Below are positions 17,722-25,105 of a stretch of 45,937 nt of DNA, piece after piece. The notes under the pieces are model-generated. The model worked only from the letters and a program-made list of their open reading frames with translations, had not been told where the DNA came from and searched no databases. Source of the stretch: Anaerococcus sp. (lineage in GTDB: Bacteria; Bacillota; Clostridia; Tissierellales; Peptoniphilaceae); NCBI GenBank assembly GCA_022780515.1, contig JALEUV010000053.1, positions 1 through 45,937 of the forward strand, read 5' to 3'. How positions within the stretch are numbered: the stretch's first letter is position 1; each line of letters opens with the position of its first letter. The position numbers and the translations under genes were made by a program.

Positions 17722-19173
17722 ATGGTATTATTTTTTATAGGACTCGTCATCCTCTTTGCCGGTGGATTTTTCTACTCAAAGGTTGTCGAAAAACAATTCG
17801 GACCTGATGATAGACCTACCCCAGCAGTTAAAAAAGCAGACGGTATTGATTATGTTACAATGAGTAAGAACAAAAACTGGCTTATTAACTTACTTAATAT
17901 TGCAGGTACTGGACCAATACTCGGACCTATCCAAGGTATTTTATTTGGCCCAATTGCCTTCCTAGCTATTCCTATAGGATGTGTATTCGCTGGTGCAGTT
18001 CACGATTATTTTACAGGAATGATCTCCATGAGAAATGGCGGTAGCCAAGTTCCAAAGCTTGTCGGTAAATACTTAGGAACAAATACTAGAAGAGTTTACA
18101 ATATAATCATTGCAATTTTATTACTACTTACTGGTACAGTATTTGTTTACACCCCTGGGGATTTGATAGCTAACGATATCCTTGGACTTGATCCAAACTC
18201 AAACATTATTTGGATAATCTACGCTGTAATCTTCGTTTATTACATCCTTTCAACAGTTCTTCCAATTGATAAAGTTATAGGAAAGATTTATCCTATTTTT
18301 GGTGCCTTTCTCCTTATTTCATCATTCGGAGTATTTATAGGCATCCTATTCAAGGGGCTTCCTCACCTACAATTTGAAGGATACGGTCTCCTATATGACC
18401 ACCCAACAGGACAAAATTTCATCCCATCATTCTTCATAACTGTAGCTTGTGGTATCCTATCAGGCTTCCACGGTTCCCAAGTAACACTAGTATCTAGAAC
18501 AGTTGCTGATGAAAGAGAAGGTATTTCTACTTTCTATTCAACAATGATTACTGAAGGATTCATAGCTATGGTCTGGGCTGCTGGAGCAATAGTTCTATTC
18601 TCAACAGGAGCTGCTGCCCTAGACACACCAGGAACCTTAATGGTAGGACAAATTTCTAAAAACTTCATGGGTAAAATTGGTGGATATCTCGCAATAATCG
18701 GTGTAATCGTACTTCCTATAACTAGTGGAGATACATCATTTAGGTCCCTAAGACTTATAGTTGCAGAAGAGCTAAACATCGACCAAACAAATTCTAAGAA
18801 GAGAGCAATTGTTGCTGCAGTCCTATTTATCCCAGCTATTGCTATCCTATACTTTGCAAAATCTAACCCTAACGGATTTAACATCCTATGGAGATACTTC
18901 GGATTTACAAACCAACTAGTAGCAATCTTTGCCCTAGGTGTAGCAACAAGCTACCTAATCACAAAGAAGAAACTATATCTAATGACCCTTATCCCAGGAA
19001 TCTTCTACTCATTCATAGTAGCTGCCTTCATAAGCTCAGCAGATATAGGATTTAAACTAAGCACAACAGCAGGTTATGTAATAGGTGCAATATTTGCTAT
19101 CCTCTATGCAATATTTGTAGTACAAGTATCTAAAAAGAGAAAGACAAAAATTGACAAGATAGTCCTTGAGTAA
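17722..19173 (+). CDS. cstA: CstA-family carbon starvation / peptide or pyruvate transporter
   Basis: A polytopic membrane protein of 483 residues with about 13 hydrophobic segments. Family landmarks include YVTMSKNKNWLINLLNIAGTGPILGPIQG, the HDYFTGMISMRNGGSQVP segment and GFHGSQVTLVSRTVADEREG. E. coli CstA and BtsT carry peptides or pyruvate; this shorter form (against about 700 in E. coli) is common in clostridia and its substrate is not proven. It has its own promoter and terminator. An importer of fermentable carbon would suit this organism's apparent amino-acid-based metabolism. Confidence 0.9.
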   Translation: MVLFFIGLVILFAGGFFYSKVVEKQFGPDDRPTPAVKKADGIDYVTMSKNKNWLINLLNIAGTGPILGPIQGILFGPIAFLAIPIGCVFAGAVHDYFTGMISMRNGGSQVPKLVGKYLGTNTRRVYNIIIAILLLLTGTVFVYTPGDLIANDILGLDPNSNIIWIIYAVIFVYYILSTVLPIDKVIGKIYPIFGAFLLISSFGVFIGILFKGLPHLQFEGYGLLYDHPTGQNFIPSFFITVACGILSGFHGSQVTLVSRTVADEREGISTFYSTMITEGFIAMVWAAGAIVLFSTGAAALDTPGTLMVGQISKNFMGKIGGYLAIIGVIVLPITSGDTSFRSLRLIVAEELNIDQTNSKKRAIVAAVLFIPAIAILYFAKSNPNGFNILWRYFGFTNQLVAIFALGVATSYLITKKKLYLMTLIPGIFYSFIVAAFISSADIGFKLSTTAGYVIGAIFAILYAIFVVQVSKKRKTKIDKIVLE

Positions 19174-19187
19174 TAATTTATAAAGTT

Positions 19188-19213
19188 AAAGCAGCCTTAA
19201 GGCTGCTTTTTTT
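19188..19213 (+). terminator. Intrinsic terminator of cstA
   Basis: Nine-base stem AAAGCAGCC/GGCTGCTTT with TTAA loop (19188-19209) followed by T. It lies just before the oppositely oriented pepD terminator. Confidence 0.9.
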
Positions 19214-19218
19214 CCCAC

Positions 19219-19247
19219 AAAAAAGCACAGGAGACTCTATCCTGTGC
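19219..19247 (-). terminator. Intrinsic terminator of pepD
   Basis: Arms GCACAGGA (19225-19232) and TCCTGTGC (19240-19247) form a perfect 8-bp stem, followed on the minus strand by six T. It ends the hemZ-pepD transcript. Confidence 0.88.
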
Positions 19248-19254
19248 AATGATA

Positions 19255-20670
19255 TTATTTTATTTTCTTTAGTAGTTCTACCAAGAATTTGTAGTTTCCT
19301 TGTACGGATTCTATGTTTACTTTTTCTTCTGGGCTGTGAGCGCCTTGGATTTCTGGACCGAAGGAAATCATTCCTACATGTGGGATTTCTTTTTTGAATA
19401 GTCCACATTCTAGACCACCATGGGTAGTTGATACTTCCATGTTATTTCCTCTTACTTCTTTCCAAGTTTCTGTAGCAAGGTCGATTAGGTCTGTTTCTTC
19501 TCTTTGCCATCCTGAATATTCTCCCTTTACTTCATAGGTTCCACCAAATCTGCTTACGATTTCTTTGTCAATCTCTGCCCTATCAAATTTGGCTGAGTCT
19601 ACTTCTGATCTTATCATGATGTTATACATCACTTCATCTTCTCTATTTTCTAGAATTCCTAGGTTAGATGAAGTTACTATGTTGTTTTGGTATTTTTTGT
19701 ATAGACCATCTGGCATTACGTAGAGTGAAGAGATTATTTTCTCTGATGTTTCCTTATTGATTACTTGTCCATCAAAGCTTGCTTTTCTTACTTCGATTGT
19801 GCCATTTGGATCTGTATCCTTGTATTCATTTAGGATGTCTGCTATTTCTTCTTTTATTGTCTTTATAGCTTGGTCTCTATCTTCTACTGCTGCTATAACA
19901 TTGGCTGTTGTAGGGATGGCATTTCTCTTAACGCCACCCTTTATATCAGCTATTTGAACATTGCCTAGCTTGTGGAGGAGTCTTGCTAATATTTTGATAG
20001 CGTTTAGTCTAAATTTATCGATTTCCATTCCAGAGTGACCACCCAAGAATCCCTTGAGGTCAATTTCTATAAAGTCGCCTTGGGCTTGTTCATATTCCTT
20101 GGCAAAGCTTACTTCTAGGTCAAGCCCACCTGCACAGCCTATGGTTAGGATGCCTTCTTCTTCTGAATCGATGTTTATTAGGTACTTGGCATCTAATTGG
20201 GATAGGTCTAGGGCATTGGCTCCTAGCATAGATGTTTCTTCTGCTGTTGTAATTACTGCTTCAATAGGGCCGTGTTCAAGTTCATCATTATCAAGGATGG
20301 CCATTATGAAGGCAACACCTATTCCATCATCAGCTCCAAGGGTTGTTCCATTGGCTGTTAGGTAATCTCCTTCTACTAGTAGCTCTATTGGATCTTTTTC
20401 AAAGTCATGCTCGCTATCATCAACCTTAACTGCTACCATATCCATGTGGCCTTGGAGGGCAACTGTTGGCCTATCTTCGTAGCCCTTGCTAGCAGGCTTT
20501 TTGATAACAACGTTTAGAGCTTCGTCTTGGTTTACTTCTAAGTTTCTATCTTTAGCAAATTTTACTAAAAAATCTGAAATTCCTTTTTCATTTCCTGATT
20601 CTCTAGGTATTTGACTAATGTCATAAAAGTAAGAAAATACTTCTTTAGGTTCTAAGTTTTTAATTTCCAT
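19255..20670 (-). CDS. pepD: Xaa-His dipeptidase / aminoacyl-histidine dipeptidase (M20 family, PepD)
   Basis: A zinc dipeptidase of 471 residues that hydrolyses short peptides such as Xaa-His in the cytoplasm. M20 metal-site motifs are visible: LQGHMDMVAVK, then NGTTLGADDGIGVAF (bridging Asp) and ITTAEETSMLGA (catalytic Glu-Glu). The dimerisation region carries LKGFLGGHSGMEIDK and the end THGGLECGLF. The ATG at 20670 is preceded by GGAGGAATT; an upstream in-frame ATG lacks this. The start overlaps the last 11 nt of hemZ, so the two are translationally coupled. It suits use of imported peptides. Confidence 0.93.
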   Translation of the reverse strand: MEIKNLEPKEVFSYFYDISQIPRESGNEKGISDFLVKFAKDRNLEVNQDEALNVVIKKPASKGYEDRPTVALQGHMDMVAVKVDDSEHDFEKDPIELLVEGDYLTANGTTLGADDGIGVAFIMAILDNDELEHGPIEAVITTAEETSMLGANALDLSQLDAKYLINIDSEEEGILTIGCAGGLDLEVSFAKEYEQAQGDFIEIDLKGFLGGHSGMEIDKFRLNAIKILARLLHKLGNVQIADIKGGVKRNAIPTTANVIAAVEDRDQAIKTIKEEIADILNEYKDTDPNGTIEVRKASFDGQVINKETSEKIISSLYVMPDGLYKKYQNNIVTSSNLGILENREDEVMYNIMIRSEVDSAKFDRAEIDKEIVSRFGGTYEVKGEYSGWQREETDLIDLATETWKEVRGNNMEVSTTHGGLECGLFKKEIPHVGMISFGPEIQGAHSPEEKVNIESVQGNYKFLVELLKKIK

Positions 20671-21970
20671 AATTCCTCCTAATACTTCTATTATACCCAT
20701 TTATAATATTATTTTTACTATCGATTTCTTCATCTAATTTTTCGTAATAATCTCTCAAATTCCTGGCATTTCGGTACTTGGTCCCATCCATTAGCTTGGA
20801 ATTGGCATTCATGCCAAGTCCTATAACATTTTCAAGCTCGTCATTGATTATCATATTGTATCTTTGAGGGGTGTCGTTTCTATGGTAACCAATGTTTTCG
20901 AGGTTGCTGATAATGTTTTTTTGCCTGTAGAGATAGTAGGGCTTGTAGGCCTGACTCTTAGTAAAGTTCTCTATGGCTAGGCTTATTACTTTAGCATTTA
21001 GGGATTTTGACTTCTGAGACCTTTCAAAGTACTTGCTACCTACCTTAATACTTAGGGTATGGAAAGTAAGGTTGTGGGGTTTTAGCCTTGTTAGGATTTC
21101 AAAATTCTTCTTAAAGAGTTCGCTATCCTCTCCTACTAACCCTACTATAAAGTCAGTATTTATTATAAAGCCAAGGTCAGATGCCTTTTCATAGATTTTT
21201 AGGAAATGGTCTAAGTTGTAAGGCCTACCTGCCATTTTTGCAATGTCAGTATTAAAGCTCTGAGGGTTTAGGGATATCCTTTGAACTCCAGATTCTTTTA
21301 AGATCTTTAGCTTTTTACTATCCAAGGTATCTTCCCTCCCTGCTTCGAAGGTAAATTCCTTGTAGGTAAAGCGTTTATTGACAGCATCCAATAGCCTTGA
21401 TAGATCGTTGGCCTTGAGGTAGGAGGGAGTCCCTCCACCTATATAGATGGCATCAAGGTCTCTTGGTAGGTCTATATTTTTCATCTCATAGATTAGCTTA
21501 TCGATGTATTCTCCCTTGTCATGGTTAGTTCCTACTAGGGTTGGATATGAGCAATAATCGCACCTTGTTGGGCAAAAGGGGATGTTGATATAGATAGAAA
21601 AATCTTCACTATTGAAGGCTAACTTTTCTTGCTCTTCCCTTACTTCACCTAGTAATTTAAGCTTCCTATCACTTAGCCTATACTTTTCTTTTATCTCTCC
21701 TAGGTTCATTTGTTTTAGGAGCTTTGATGGCTTGGATCCAGTGAGGCAACCCCATGGGGACTCATAGCCTGTTAGATTAACCAGAAGGTCATAGAGATCT
21801 CTCTTAAGGTCTTTATCATAAGGAATATCCTTGCCCCCATAAGTAATCATGTCATCTAGGATTCTAAGGTCAGCCTCCTCGTCATAAATTATCTCCTCGT
21901 GGTCAAAAAATATATTTAAAATATCATAGACTTTTTTCTGATTTTTTCTATCTGCTACATAAAATTTCAT
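20660..21970 (-). CDS. hemZ: HemZ-like coproporphyrinogen dehydrogenase, radical SAM
   Basis: Oxygen-independent coproporphyrinogen-oxidase-like radical SAM protein of 436 residues. The 4Fe-4S cysteines are C133, C137 and C140 in PFCPTRCDYC. The N-terminal non-catalytic region and the GCLTGSKPSKLL segment are typical of HemZ rather than HemN or HemW. True coproporphyrinogen activity is unproven, and no other haem genes are in the window. The open frame runs upstream into GC-rich repeats, but homology begins at MKFYVADRK (21970). That ATG has no ribosome binding site; TATAAT lies exactly 6 nt before it. Coupled downstream to pepD. Confidence 0.88.
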   Translation of the reverse strand: MKFYVADRKNQKKVYDILNIFFDHEEIIYDEEADLRILDDMITYGGKDIPYDKDLKRDLYDLLVNLTGYESPWGCLTGSKPSKLLKQMNLGEIKEKYRLSDRKLKLLGEVREEQEKLAFNSEDFSIYINIPFCPTRCDYCSYPTLVGTNHDKGEYIDKLIYEMKNIDLPRDLDAIYIGGGTPSYLKANDLSRLLDAVNKRFTYKEFTFEAGREDTLDSKKLKILKESGVQRISLNPQSFNTDIAKMAGRPYNLDHFLKIYEKASDLGFIINTDFIVGLVGEDSELFKKNFEILTRLKPHNLTFHTLSIKVGSKYFERSQKSKSLNAKVISLAIENFTKSQAYKPYYLYRQKNIISNLENIGYHRNDTPQRYNMIINDELENVIGLGMNANSKLMDGTKYRNARNLRDYYEKLDEEIDSKNNIINGYNRSIRRNYGN

Positions 21971-21976
21971 AAGAAT

Positions 21977-22019
21977 ATTATACCAATAAAAAAAGACCCC
22001 TGGCAAAGGGCCTAGGTCT
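21977..22019 (-). promoter_or_regulatory. Combined terminator and leaderless promoter upstream of hemZ
   Basis: On the minus strand, a hairpin with AGACC/GGTCT outer arms (22015-22019 and 21994-21998) ends in seven T and should stop transcription from the CpXC gene. Inside its loop region lies TTGCCA (22001-22006), 18 nt before TATAAT (21977-21982). The T tract forms part of the promoter spacer. The ATG of hemZ starts 6 nt after the -10, which predicts a leaderless mRNA. The inner stem is imperfect. Confidence 0.6.
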
Positions 22020-22062
22020 CTTGGGAAAGACTTGAGAGAGGAAGGCGATAAGAATAGGGCTT

Positions 22063-22200
22063 GCCTCCTTGAGCCGGCGGGGCCTCCACGAGCTGGCGGG
22101 GCTAGTCTCCTCGAGCCGACGGGCTGGTCTCCTCGAGCCGACGGGCTGGTCTCCTCGAGCCGACGGGCTGGTCTCCTCGAGCCGACGGGCTGGTCTCCTC
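22063..22200. repeat. GC-rich 22-bp tandem repeat (four perfect copies plus degenerate flanks)
   Basis: Four identical 22-bp units occupy 22105-22192 (core CTCGAGCCGACGGGCTGG), with a partial copy to 22200 and about two diverged copies at 22063-22104. Each unit contains the palindrome CTCGAG and the hairpin arms AGCC/GGCT. The array is about two-thirds GC in an otherwise AT-rich window. It is open in several frames only because it lacks AT-rich stops; there is no sign that it is translated. It sits between the CpXC gene and hemZ. Confidence 0.9.
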
Positions 22201-22245
22201 CAACAATTCCCAATTTCCCAAGGCTCTTTTCTTTTGCTTGGGCTT

Positions 22246-22890
22246 TTAGTTTTTAATTTTTTTCAAGAATTCGTAGGCCCAGTTTCTGTCTATCATTTGG
22301 CCTTCGGTTTCTTTGAAGTATTTTTCGTATTGTTTAAGAACCTTATCGTAGATTTCTTTTATGAATCTAAGTTTCATAACCCTACCGTCTTTGCTTATGA
22401 TTTTGAAGTTACCGTCATCTTCGTAGGTAAAGCTTGCCACATCATCATAGGCTAGGTCAAATTGGTCTGATTCTAATATGATGTATTTCATTAGTTCGAT
22501 TGCCTTATCAGATAAGAACGATTCAAAGATTATTATCTTTTCCTTAACTTCTGTCAGACTCTTGGACATCCTTATTACAAAGTTATCAGCCTCATCCTTC
22601 CTCTTTTTATCTAGAAGCTTTAGGGATGATAGGAAGGCTAGTCTATATTGGAGGTCGACAAATTTCGGATCATTTATTATCATGAATTTGATATCATCAT
22701 CAGTATAGGCAAATGTATAGTTAGCCCTGAAGGTATGTCCACAAGAAGGACAAGTAACCCTCGCAAAACTCTCTTCTAGGATATCCCTTCTCTCATCTCC
22801 CTGTGCAAAGACTGCAGTATTTAGTTCATCCTCAAAATTATCTCCACACTGTGGACATCTTAGTTTGAATTTATTTAATCTTTTTTCCAT
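22246..22890 (-). CDS. CpXC zinc-ribbon domain protein
   Basis: Protein of 214 residues with paired CPQC (C12, C15) and CPSC (C47, C50) motifs that should bind one zinc, as in the CpXC domain family of unknown function. The rest is helical with acidic stretches; no catalytic motif is seen. GAGG lies at the right distance from the ATG. The gap to the ECF S-component upstream is 33 nt with no terminator, so they may share a transcript. Confidence 0.75.
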   Translation of the reverse strand: MEKRLNKFKLRCPQCGDNFEDELNTAVFAQGDERRDILEESFARVTCPSCGHTFRANYTFAYTDDDIKFMIINDPKFVDLQYRLAFLSSLKLLDKKRKDEADNFVIRMSKSLTEVKEKIIIFESFLSDKAIELMKYIILESDQFDLAYDDVASFTYEDDGNFKIISKDGRVMKLRFIKEIYDKVLKQYEKYFKETEGQMIDRNWAYEFLKKIKN

Positions 22891-22923
22891 AACAACCTCT
22901 TTTCTCTAATAAGTAAAACCTTA

Positions 22924-23469
22924 TTAATCAAATTTAATTGACTTAAGTAGTGGTATAGCCAGAATACTAGCTAAGATTACAGAAATTGTCGCATTTATTA
23001 GGCTAACTCCGAGCTTTGGTATGAGCTCAGCCATGGTTGCTTCCATTGTAAAGCCCAGGATAAATTTATTCTTGATAAATGTTTGGACCATGTAGAGTAC
23101 AACGTATGTAAGTTGGCCACAAATATTTGCAAGAACTAGCCTTTGCTTGCTGAAGGCCTTCTTGTCCCTAGCAAAAATAAGACCGGCTACAAAGCCCATA
23201 GCAAACTTAGTTACAAAGGTTATAGGTGCTGATGTAAAATATACTGGATCAAAAAGGTCAAAAAGGGCTGATCCTATTCCTCCAGAAAGACCGCCAGCTA
23301 GTGGTCCCAAAAGTATTCCAGCTAACAAGCAAAATACATTTCCTAAATGAAACCTAGTTTGTCCAAAGGGTGTCATAATAGGTATTTGGAAAAACCTTGA
23401 AAATATATAAACTAGGGCAATAAATAAAGCCACAAAAATCATTTTTCTTGTATCAAAAGTTTTCTTCAT
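22924..23469 (-). CDS. ECF transporter S-component, substrate unknown
   Basis: Small membrane protein of 181 residues with about six hydrophobic segments and the S-component style of Gly-rich loops (LLGPLAGGLSGGIGSALFDLF). The N-terminal TRKMIFVALFIALVYIFSRF is typical; S-component helix 1 holds the Ala motif that contacts EcfT. It would dock on the EcfA1A2T module encoded at 6528-8996. The vitamin or metal cannot be told from sequence alone, and I found no riboswitch in the 230-nt upstream gap. AGGAGG precedes the ATG at 23469; an upstream in-frame start is less well placed. Confidence 0.85.
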   Translation of the reverse strand: MKKTFDTRKMIFVALFIALVYIFSRFFQIPIMTPFGQTRFHLGNVFCLLAGILLGPLAGGLSGGIGSALFDLFDPVYFTSAPITFVTKFAMGFVAGLIFARDKKAFSKQRLVLANICGQLTYVVLYMVQTFIKNKFILGFTMEATMAELIPKLGVSLINATISVILASILAIPLLKSIKFD

Positions 23470-23648
23470 AATTCCTCCTATCATTTGTAATTTACTATAC
23501 CCCAAATATTGATAATTTTAAATTTATTAACTGGTAGATATAAATAAATATGAATTCATTGTATAACTAAATTTTATATATCTATTTTAGATAGTTAAAG
23601 ATAAATACTTCCACAAATTATAAATGGATTTTTAAGCTTATAAAACAA

Positions 23649-23683
23649 AATACCGAAGTTTACATCAAGTAGGCCTCGGTATT
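23649..23683 (-). terminator. Terminator after the FUSC-type gene
   Basis: Arms AATACCGA (23649-23656) and TCGGTATT (23676-23683) form an 8-bp stem with a 19-nt loop, followed on the minus strand by TTTGTTTTAT. Confidence 0.65.
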
Positions 23684-23705
23684 AATCAACGTTTAATAAA
23701 TGAAA

Positions 23706-24218
23706 CTATTCAGCTTTATTATTTTTATATATCTTTTTTTCTCTGTATTTAAAGCCTATACCATTTACAAATATAGCTGTAAATACTCCTATAAGAGTAT
23801 CTATAACCCTACTTAAGGCAAAAAACAAAGGAGATTTATCATCAGCGTGATTAATAGTTACCGATAAGAAAACTACACTTGCAATTGCTATTGCCCCATT
23901 TAATTTAAATGAAGCCAATAACCATATAAGGACAGTGACAAATATCGATAGGAGAACTAAATTAAGAAACTCATTTGTTATTATTTCATCTAAAAGAAGC
24001 AGATAAATTAGGCCGAAAATTCCTCCTATAAGTGTACCTTTAACCCTATTTATTCCCTTGGTGTATGTGCTCATTACGTCTGTTTCCATACAAATAACAG
24101 CTGCTATTCCAGAATAAAATGACAAGCCATCTCCGGGTCTTAACCTTGATAAAAGCATAGATATAAAAAGGGCTATTCCTGTCTTTATAATTCTAAGCCC
24201 CGGTTTTTTGACTATCAT
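23706..24218 (-). CDS. FUSC / aromatic-acid-exporter-family membrane protein, short form
   Basis: A 170-residue membrane protein with about five hydrophobic segments. The opening PGLRIIKTGIALFISMLLSRL and the GINRVKGTLIGGIFGLIYLL motif match the membrane part of FUSC/ArAE efflux proteins. It lacks the large cytoplasmic domain of longer members. Its ATG overlaps the nucleoside hydrolase stop (ATGA-type), and the ribosome binding site is weak, so its translation is probably coupled. Role unknown. Confidence 0.75.
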   Translation of the reverse strand: MIVKKPGLRIIKTGIALFISMLLSRLRPGDGLSFYSGIAAVICMETDVMSTYTKGINRVKGTLIGGIFGLIYLLLLDEIITNEFLNLVLLSIFVTVLIWLLASFKLNGAIAIASVVFLSVTINHADDKSPLFFALSRVIDTLIGVFTAIFVNGIGFKYREKKIYKNNKAE

Positions 24219-25036
24219 AACTTCGCCCTTACATAAGTGAGAAAGCTCTCCTCATTTACCCTATTTACCAAGTAATTTTTCTTCCTACTTGTACTTCTAA
24301 GGAGTCTACCTCTATCTTCTTCTTTGTCTACCTTAAGGCCAGCCTCATCAAAGATAAAAGCCTCTGGGCTTTCCATAAGGTAAAGGAGGAGGGAGGCCCT
24401 AACGAGGCTCTTATCCTTATCAAGTTCTTCTATTGTTTTGATAATCTCATCATCCCCAACTTCTCCATCAATGGCCTTTGAAATATCTATCCCTTCTCCT
24501 ATTTCTTGGGGTAGGATAAATAAATCAATCGAAGTATTCAAAATAATGTCTATGGCCTCGGGATCCTTCCTAAAGTTCTCCTCTATATCCCTAATAGAAC
24601 CCCCACTTATAAAGATATGGGAAATATAATCTTCCAAATCTTCGTGTTTTTGGAGGGCCTTGGCTATGTTTGTAAGTGGACCTGTTGTAAGGATATCCAA
24701 GGCTCCACAGTCAGAAGCTATCTCATAGAGGCCATCTTCTACAGGGATATCCTCCAGGTAGTCCTTCCTTGCCTCAAAAAAGACCCTATCATCCTTATCT
24801 GTCAAAGATTTTCCATTGATGCTCTCATAATTGCCAGCTATTATTGGCAAAAATAAGTCATACTTCTCATTAAGGCCCAGGATATTCTCCCCTGCTGCCT
24901 TGGCACTCATCTTAGATCCAACAGTAGATATCCCAACAATTTCAAAAGAAAATGACCTAAAGGCCATATCAAGCATAAGTGCCTCATCATAAGAAAAATT
25001 TGTATCTATATAAATAAATGGTTTTTCCTTTTCCAT
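24215..25036 (-). CDS. Nucleoside-hydrolase-fold protein with an altered metal site
   Basis: 273 residues with the inosine-uridine nucleoside hydrolase fold: LDILTTGPLTNIAKAL, IFISGGSI and DPEAIDIIL are family landmarks. The calcium-binding opening, normally DTDxGxDDA, reads DTNFSYDEA (residues 11-19). One Asp is replaced by Asn13 and another by Glu18. I cannot find the usual His-Asp near the C-terminus, and the protein is some 35-40 residues shorter than typical. It may be inactive or have a new ligand. AAGGGAGG precedes the ATG. Overlaps the FUSC gene by 4 nt. Confidence 0.78.
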   Translation of the reverse strand: MEKEKPFIYIDTNFSYDEALMLDMAFRSFSFEIVGISTVGSKMSAKAAGENILGLNEKYDLFLPIIAGNYESINGKSLTDKDDRVFFEARKDYLEDIPVEDGLYEIASDCGALDILTTGPLTNIAKALQKHEDLEDYISHIFISGGSIRDIEENFRKDPEAIDIILNTSIDLFILPQEIGEGIDISKAIDGEVGDDEIIKTIEELDKDKSLVRASLLLYLMESPEAFIFDEAGLKVDKEEDRGRLLRSTSRKKNYLVNRVNEESFLTYVRAKL

Positions 25037-25059
25037 ACTACCTCCCTTTTCTGAGCCTT

Positions 25060-25092
25060 ATTATACTAAAAAAACAGCTTTTTTCAAAGCTG
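25060..25092 (-). promoter_or_regulatory. Combined ABC-operon terminator and promoter of the nucleoside-hydrolase gene
   Basis: On the minus strand CAGCTTT-GAAA-AAAGCTG plus seven T ends the ABC exporter unit. TTGAAA (25082-25087) overlaps the loop and serves as a -35 for TATAAT at 25060-25065, spacer 16 nt. The layout matches the one before hemZ, but here a normal leader with GGGAGG follows. Confidence 0.7.
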
Positions 25093-25105
25093 CTTATAAT
25101 TATAT

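Noticed and set aside
22063-22200. Possible CRISPR array
   Set aside because: Units are directly adjacent 22-bp copies with no spacers, and no cas genes are present.
20660-22213. hemZ extended upstream through the repeat to a 517-residue protein
   Set aside because: The added residues are translated repeat and terminator DNA; the promoter and family homology point to the start at 21970.
22032-22455. Plus-strand open frames over the repeat and CpXC gene
   Set aside because: They consist of translated repeat and antisense sequence, with no ribosome binding site or family match.
23470-23648. Riboswitch upstream of the ECF S-component
   Set aside because: The gap is AT-rich with no conserved aptamer motif or expression-platform hairpin that I could see.
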